This document shows, piece by piece, positions 23,506-27,086 of a stretch of DNA of 27,086 bases. Under the pieces are notes generated by a model. The model did not search any database. It was given only the letters and a program-made list of their open reading frames with translations, and was not told the DNA's origin. The stretch is from Peptococcaceae bacterium UBA6116 (GTDB lineage Bacteria > Bacillota > Desulfitobacteriia > Desulfitobacteriales > Syntrophobotulaceae). Position 1 is the stretch's first letter. The number at the start of each line of letters is the position of its first letter. The stretch lies in contig DIWC01000053.1 in assembly GCA_002423425.1 (NCBI GenBank), positions 97,944 through 125,029 of the forward strand, in the 5' to 3' direction. The translations under genes were made by a program, and so were the position numbers.

Positions 23506-24366
23506 CTAAAGAGAACGTGAAGATTGCTCAACTATCAAAGCAATTTGAGCAAGTTCTTGCATAGATGCGCCTATTTCCTCTGTAGCTGCAGCTTGCCGCT
23601 CACTTAATTCAGCAGTAGTATCTATCTTATTCATCATATTCTGTGTTTGTTGGGCAATTCCGGATATGATTTGCTTAATATCTTTTACCGAACTGGAACT
23701 ATTAACTGCCATTTTCCGGATTTCTTCGGCAACGACTGCAAATCCTCTACCGTGTTCCCCTGCCCTAGCGGCTTCGATTGCTGCGTTTAGGCCTAAAAGA
23801 TTGGATTTGGCAGCAATTTCATTGATGAATTTTAATATTTCATCAGATTTGTTTACTTGGTTCATAACCTGGCTGCCGGATTCCTTTACAATTTTAAGTT
23901 CCACTGATAACTGGCTCGCTGCTGCCGCCAGTTCTTCCGAAGTAGCCGATACTTCCTGGCTTGCGGCGGTGATCAGGTGCGCTGATTCCAGTAAATTCGT
24001 TAGACTGTTAAGGTTCAAACCTATGCCAATACCACCCACAACATTCCCATTACGATCTTTTATGGCTATACCATCCGACTTAAAAGGTACTCCAAAGACT
24101 TCTTTAGGAATAACGTCAGAAACTATTTCTCCAGTTCTCATAGCTCTGGCAATAGGATCATTTTCCGGTACAAGATCTCCAACTTTTATTGTGAGCTTAA
24201 TGCTGGTATCCTTGGCAGGAAAATATCCAATAAAACGTTCCCGATCTGTAATATCAACCATGAAATCATACGGAAGAAGAGCCTGAAAAACCGGGGCTAA
24301 TATAATTGCAGCTGCTAAAAGATCAATTTCCTTTTCATCATTCAAAACCGTGGAAACATAATCCAT
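23506..24366 (-). CDS. Soluble methyl-accepting chemotaxis-type receptor
   Basis: A 286-residue protein with no membrane segment. Residues about 1-125 form a small sensor domain, PAS/GAF-like in appearance (FMVDITDRERFIGYFPAK; IAIKDRNGNVVGGIGIGLN). The remainder is a shortened MCP signalling domain: the hairpin tip region contains NEIAAKSNLLGLNAAIEAAR and GRGFAVVAEEIRKMA, the segment that binds CheA and CheW. It should act as a cytoplasmic chemoreceptor sensing an internal ligand or redox state. The signalling helix pair is short compared with canonical receptors. ATG at 24366 follows GAGGAGG. A sigma-A promoter is present on the minus strand. Confidence 0.9.
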   Translation of the reverse strand: MDYVSTVLNDEKEIDLLAAAIILAPVFQALLPYDFMVDITDRERFIGYFPAKDTSIKLTIKVGDLVPENDPIARAMRTGEIVSDVIPKEVFGVPFKSDGIAIKDRNGNVVGGIGIGLNLNSLTNLLESAHLITAASQEVSATSEELAAAASQLSVELKIVKESGSQVMNQVNKSDEILKFINEIAAKSNLLGLNAAIEAARAGEHGRGFAVVAEEIRKMAVNSSSSVKDIKQIISGIAQQTQNMMNKIDTTAELSERQAAATEEIGASMQELAQIALIVEQSSRSL

Positions 24367-24407
24367 ATTATCAAACCTCCTCGTATATGTATTTTGATAA
24401 CACTAGA

Positions 24408-24436
24408 ATTGTAACGATTAAATTAAGAAATGTAAA
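24408..24436 (-). promoter_or_regulatory. Sigma-A-type promoter of the chemoreceptor gene
   Basis: On the minus strand TTTACA (plus 24431-24436), a 17-nt spacer and TACAAT (plus 24408-24413). Both hexamers are one base from consensus. It lies about 40 nt upstream of the start codon. Confidence 0.7.
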
Positions 24437-24472
24437 TACGTAGTTCAAATTTTTATTAATGAATATAAAACA

Positions 24473-24494
24473 GCCAGGGCGTTTTTGCCCTGGC
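24473..24494. terminator. Terminator after htrA
   Basis: A perfect 8-bp stem GCCAGGGC/GCCCTGGC with a 6-nt loop. On the minus strand it follows the HtrA stop at 24538 by about 45 nt and is trailed by TGTTTTAT. The plus-strand side is also T-rich, so it may work in both directions. Confidence 0.8.
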
Positions 24495-24537
24495 ATTTTC
24501 ATGTTTTAATATAAATTCATTCACCGGTTAAGACATG

Positions 24538-25677
24538 TTAACCTTTTATTTCTCCCAGTGTCACACTAACCACGTGAGTAGAACCATTACGGTAATAGGT
24601 TATTTTTACAGTATCTCCTGGCTTATACTTAAATAATTCATGGGTTAATTTGGCATAACTAGAGATTGTATTATCATTAATTTTGGTAATGATATCTCCT
24701 TGACTTAAACCTGCTTTAGCGGCTGCTCCTCCGGAAGTAACCTGATAGATATAAGCTCCTTCCGGTGAACCTTGCTGCTGAGCATATTCTGCAGAATACT
24801 GGTTGGAAATCTGTACACCCAGGGCGGCATGGGTAGCATAGCCCTTTTGAATTAATTGCTGGATTACAGGTGTGGCATCACTAATCGGTATGGAGAACCC
24901 CATCCCTTCAAAACCTGTTTCCTGGAATTTTGCAGAATTTATACCAACAACCTGACCAGAATAATTCACAAGAGGACCCCCACTGTTTCCCGGGTTAATT
25001 GTTGCATCAGTCTGAATTAAATCGAAACTGGATTCCCCTTGAAGATCCAATACCCGGTTTGTAGCTGAAACCACGCCGGCAGTAACTGACCCTGCAAATT
25101 CTTCGCCTCCAGGATTACCGATTGCAACTACAGGCTCTCCTACTTGTAATTTTGTAGAGTCACCAAGAACTACGGCAGTTAAATTGCTAGTGTCTTTTAT
25201 TTGGATAACTGCTAAATCCGTACGGGAATCTGCCCCTACTAAAGTGGCATTCAAGGTTCTGCCATCCGCTAAGCCTACCGAGATTTTTTTAGCTCCCTCA
25301 ATGACATGGTTATTGGTGACAATATACCCCTTAGCGGCATCAACAATAAATCCGGACCCGCTGCCTACTTCTGCCAAGGTACTGCCGCTGTTAAAATTGC
25401 TGCCCCCGAAAGAAAATGGATTGCTGCCAACAGTTTGAAAATTAGAAATAGTTACTACAGCCGGACCAACATTTTTAGCTATGTCCACTACAGGATAAGA
25501 TGATGTGCTTTTATAATCGACTTGGTTTAACTTTGCAGATTGCTGCACCAGTGCGGCCTGTTCAGCAGGTTGGTTACTGTAGACGAAGGAAACTGCGGAG
25601 GCGGAGACCAAACCGCCAATAATAGCACCAGTTAAACAAAGAGCAACCGACTTAAAAATGGAAGAATTGTGAAGCAT
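24538..25677 (-). CDS. htrA: HtrA/DegP-family membrane-anchored serine protease
   Basis: A 379-residue protein with an N-terminal membrane anchor (about 9-33), a trypsin-like domain and one C-terminal PDZ domain (about 280-375). The catalytic triad is His124 (NNHVIEGA), Asp154 (SRTDLAVI) and Ser232 (INPGNSGGP). HtrA proteins degrade or refold damaged proteins outside the membrane, and PDZ binding activates the protease. One PDZ and an uncleaved anchor are usual in Gram-positives. The ATG at 25677 is supported by GGAGGT (plus 25685-25690, 7-nt gap); an upstream in-frame ATG at 25692 would sit on that site. Its leader contains a tetranucleotide repeat. It is divergent from the riboswitch-controlled NlpC/P60 gene and fits a wall-stress setting. 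Confidence 0.95.
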   Translation of the reverse strand: MLHNSSIFKSVALCLTGAIIGGLVSASAVSFVYSNQPAEQAALVQQSAKLNQVDYKSTSSYPVVDIAKNVGPAVVTISNFQTVGSNPFSFGGSNFNSGSTLAEVGSGSGFIVDAAKGYIVTNNHVIEGAKKISVGLADGRTLNATLVGADSRTDLAVIQIKDTSNLTAVVLGDSTKLQVGEPVVAIGNPGGEEFAGSVTAGVVSATNRVLDLQGESSFDLIQTDATINPGNSGGPLVNYSGQVVGINSAKFQETGFEGMGFSIPISDATPVIQQLIQKGYATHAALGVQISNQYSAEYAQQQGSPEGAYIYQVTSGGAAAKAGLSQGDIITKINDNTISSYAKLTHELFKYKPGDTVKITYYRNGSTHVVSVTLGEIKG

Positions 25678-25701
25678 TCTAATGACCTCCAATCAAATTC
25701 G

Positions 25702-25729
25702 TTTTTCTTTCTTTCTTTCTTTCTTTCTT
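25702..25729. repeat. Tetranucleotide microsatellite, about six TTTC units
   Basis: An uninterrupted run of TTTC repeats (GAAA on the minus strand) lies 25 nt upstream of the htrA start codon, in its probable 5' untranslated region. Repeats of this kind are prone to slipped-strand length changes. Confidence 0.85.
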
Positions 25730-25804
25730 GTATTTTATAATAACTTGTTTAGTTTAAAAAAAGATTAGAGAGGAGGACATTTCCATTTTTCGTCGAATAA
25801 ATTA

Positions 25805-25813
25805 TGGTACTAT
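25805..25813 (+). promoter_or_regulatory. Extended -10 promoter for the riboswitch/NlpC-P60 transcript
   Basis: TGGTACTAT gives a TG-extended -10 (TACTAT at 25808-25813), placing the transcription start at about 25820, just before the P1 strand of the aptamer at 25828. No strong -35 is seen. The position relative to the aptamer supports the call. Confidence 0.55.
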
Positions 25814-25827
25814 AGAAAAAAATACAA

Positions 25828-25939
25828 GCTTAATCTAGGTTTGCCTAGAACGGGGGACTAATTTTTCTGGGGTGAATCGCGTACCGTACGCGTAGGGCTT
25901 GCACCTTCTTGCCCAAACCCGGCAACTAACCTCGTAAGC
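25828..25939 (+). ncRNA. ydaO/yuaA-type c-di-AMP riboswitch, leader of the G5/NlpC-P60 gene
   Basis: Conserved blocks in order: GCTTA (P1, 25828-25832), CGGGGGA (25851-25857), GGGGTGAATC (25869-25878), a CGCG/CGCG hairpin, GTAGGGC, GCCC, AACCCGGCAACTAACC and CTCGTAAGC, whose TAAGC pairs with the 5' GCTTA. This is the ydaO aptamer that binds c-di-AMP and commonly controls wall hydrolases and osmolyte transporters. As in the other copy, no terminator separates it from the coding region, and the 12-nt loop between GGGC and GCCC holds CACCUU (25902-25907), complementary to the AAGGUG ribosome site at 25945-25950. Confidence 0.93.
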
Positions 25940-25958
25940 TATGAAAGGTGAAAGAAAT

Positions 25959-27086
25959 ATGCATCTGTCTTCAGTGATGTCAAAACTAACAAGCTTTTTC
26001 CGCTACAGTTTTAAACATTTTAATCAAGTTGTTAAGAAATTTCCAGATAAAATATCTTGGAAGTCACCGCCGGTTATAGGTGGTTTATTCATTTTTATTG
26101 TGCTGATTGGCACATTTGCTTTTTATCAGGCCGTTCCTAACCATCAATCGATTCCTAACCAGCAAAAGGGTTTAGAAGCCAATGAAAGTCCATCCTTGGA
26201 TTCTTACGAGTTAAAAGTAAACGATTCTGTTGTTGCCGTTTTGCCGACGAAGGAAGATATTGATAAAGTTCTTCAAGAATATCAAGATTATTATGCGAAA
26301 CCTGCTGAAAATAAAACGGTTAGCTCTGTTAGTTTTGCTGAAAAAGTTACTTCGGAAAAAGCAGAAGCCGGGCTATTACAAGTCCAGACACCGGATCAAG
26401 TTTTAAAAATGTTAATAGACGGTAAAACGATTACCCAGGATTATACTGTTCAGCCCAATGATTCGTGGTGGCTAATTGCCAGAAAATCGGACATGTTAAC
26501 AAAAGAAGTTCTGGCAGGCAATTCAGGAGCAACTGAAAATACAAAGATAGTTCCGGGTCAAATTATTAAACTGGTAAGTGTCGCACCTTACCTTACTGTT
26601 ATCAGTAAGGGGACATGTACGGATACGGAAACAATTCAGTGTGATACCGTAACAAAAGTTGATCAAAGCTTAGGAAACGGTCAGACAAAAGTATTAACTC
26701 AAGGGAGTAATGGTTCGAAATTAGTAACCTATTCCTATGAACAAAATAATGGCAATTATATAAAAACAGAGGTTTTAAACGAAGAAATTATTAAATCTCC
26801 GGAGAGTAAGGTTGTTGCCCAAGGTCCAGCCAGTAGGGCTGTCAATTTTGTGGCAGTTTCGCGCGGCAGCGGAGATTATTCGTCCATTAAGGAGAATGCA
26901 ATTAGTTTAGTAGGAGCAAGATACGTTTTTGGCGGATCAAGCCAAAATGGCTTTGACTGCTCAGGATTTACCAAGTATGTCTATTCTTTGTCCGGTATAT
27001 CCCTGCCCCGTACATCCTTTGATCAGTTTGCTTCAGGAACCGCTATCAGCAGAGATGAGCTCCAGCCGGGAGATTTGGTCTTCTTT
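25959..27086 (+). CDS. Membrane-anchored LysM/G5/NlpC-P60 peptidoglycan hydrolase, 3' end outside window
   Basis: A frame of 376 codons open to the right edge, starting with ATG at 25959 with AAAGGTG at 8 nt. A cytoplasmic segment of about 36 residues precedes a membrane anchor (about 37-56). A LysM-like segment (about 162-206, YTVQPNDSWWLIARKSDM) and a G5 domain (about 215-289, beginning TDTETIQCDTVTK and with ITK-like strands) bind wall glycans. The NlpC/P60 domain starts near 310 and shows the nucleophile Cys334 in GFDCSGF before the window ends at GDLVFF; the catalytic histidines lie outside. It should cut stem peptides close to the membrane. It is the second NlpC/P60 enzyme here under a c-di-AMP riboswitch. 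Confidence 0.92.
   Translation, partial: MHLSSVMSKLTSFFRYSFKHFNQVVKKFPDKISWKSPPVIGGLFIFIVLIGTFAFYQAVPNHQSIPNQQKGLEANESPSLDSYELKVNDSVVAVLPTKEDIDKVLQEYQDYYAKPAENKTVSSVSFAEKVTSEKAEAGLLQVQTPDQVLKMLIDGKTITQDYTVQPNDSWWLIARKSDMLTKEVLAGNSGATENTKIVPGQIIKLVSVAPYLTVISKGTCTDTETIQCDTVTKVDQSLGNGQTKVLTQGSNGSKLVTYSYEQNNGNYIKTEVLNEEIIKSPESKVVAQGPASRAVNFVAVSRGSGDYSSIKENAISLVGARYVFGGSSQNGFDCSGFTKYVYSLSGISLPRTSFDQFASGTAISRDELQPGDLVFF

Noticed and set aside
23666..24286. A 206-codon plus-strand frame opposite the chemoreceptor gene.
   Set aside because: The minus-strand frame has a clear MCP domain and ribosome site; this one is serine/isoleucine-rich antisense sequence.
1..27086. tRNA, rRNA, CRISPR arrays, prophage genes, toxin-antitoxin pairs.
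   Set aside because: None of the characteristic sequences, repeats or gene combinations was seen on either strand.

Overview
The window looks like chromosomal DNA from a low-to-mid-GC Firmicute, most likely a clostridial lineage of the Peptococcaceae/Desulfitobacteriaceae kind. The reasons are strong AGGAGG-type ribosome binding sites with frequent TTG/GTG starts, sigma-A-like promoters, cell-wall-binding-repeat-2 (CWB2) autolysins, a VanW lipoprotein, a PPi-type phosphofructokinase and two ydaO-type (cyclic-di-AMP) riboswitches. The genus is an inference from gene content, not a match I could run. No rRNA, tRNA, CRISPR array, phage module or complete insertion sequence is visible.

Layout. 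1-570: 3' end of a NYN/OST-HTH (LOTUS) RNA-binding protein and its terminator. 648-3379: a tight three-gene MacAB/YknXYZ-like export operon (adaptor, ATPase, FtsX-type permease). 3504-6999: an EamA-family exporter, two unrecognised short ORFs, an AEC-family carrier and an M24 (Xaa-Pro-dipeptidase-like) metallohydrolase, all on the plus strand. 7000-7426: mostly non-coding, but with a 20-codon gene on the minus strand with a strong ribosome binding site. 7427-11657: two consecutive CWB2 autolysins, one with an Amidase_2 and one with an Amidase_3 catalytic domain; in the second, a pair of SH3b domains sits inside the third CWB2 repeat. 11699-11807: a likely decayed membrane-protein fragment. 11871-15122 (minus): a full-length SWIM-SNF2 helicase. 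15375-16232: a stomatin-like SPFH protein, followed by a terminator, a 113-nt long palindrome and an IS1182-like transposase remnant (16293-16770). 16771-17643: a TauE/SafE exporter.

17771-27086 carries many envelope genes. A minus-strand NlpC/P60 hydrolase (17771-18424) and a plus-strand anchored LysM/G5/NlpC-P60 hydrolase (25959 to the window edge) are each preceded by a ydaO-type riboswitch. The two leaders share an unusual detail: a 12-nt apical loop holding CACCUU, the exact complement of the AAGGUG Shine-Dalgarno a few nucleotides after the aptamer, in the same geometry in both. Between them lie a VanW lipoprotein, a PPi-dependent phosphofructokinase followed by a family II pyrophosphatase homologue with altered active-site motifs, a structured RNA candidate resembling the right end/omega-RNA of an IS200/IS605 element but without tnpB (about 22590-22757), an iron-sulfur flavoprotein-like reductase, a soluble chemoreceptor and an HtrA protease with a tetranucleotide repeat in its leader.

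How it fits together (inference): peptidoglycan turnover (two amidases, two NlpC/P60 enzymes), envelope quality control (HtrA, SPFH protein) and export (MacAB-like, EamA, AEC, TauE) are concentrated here. The second-messenger c-di-AMP, which reports on osmotic and cell-wall state, probably controls at least the two NlpC/P60 hydrolases. The most interesting items for follow-up are the riboswitch/SD loop complementarity, the orphan structured RNA, the divergent pyrophosphatase beside PPi-PFK, and the interrupted CWB2 domain.
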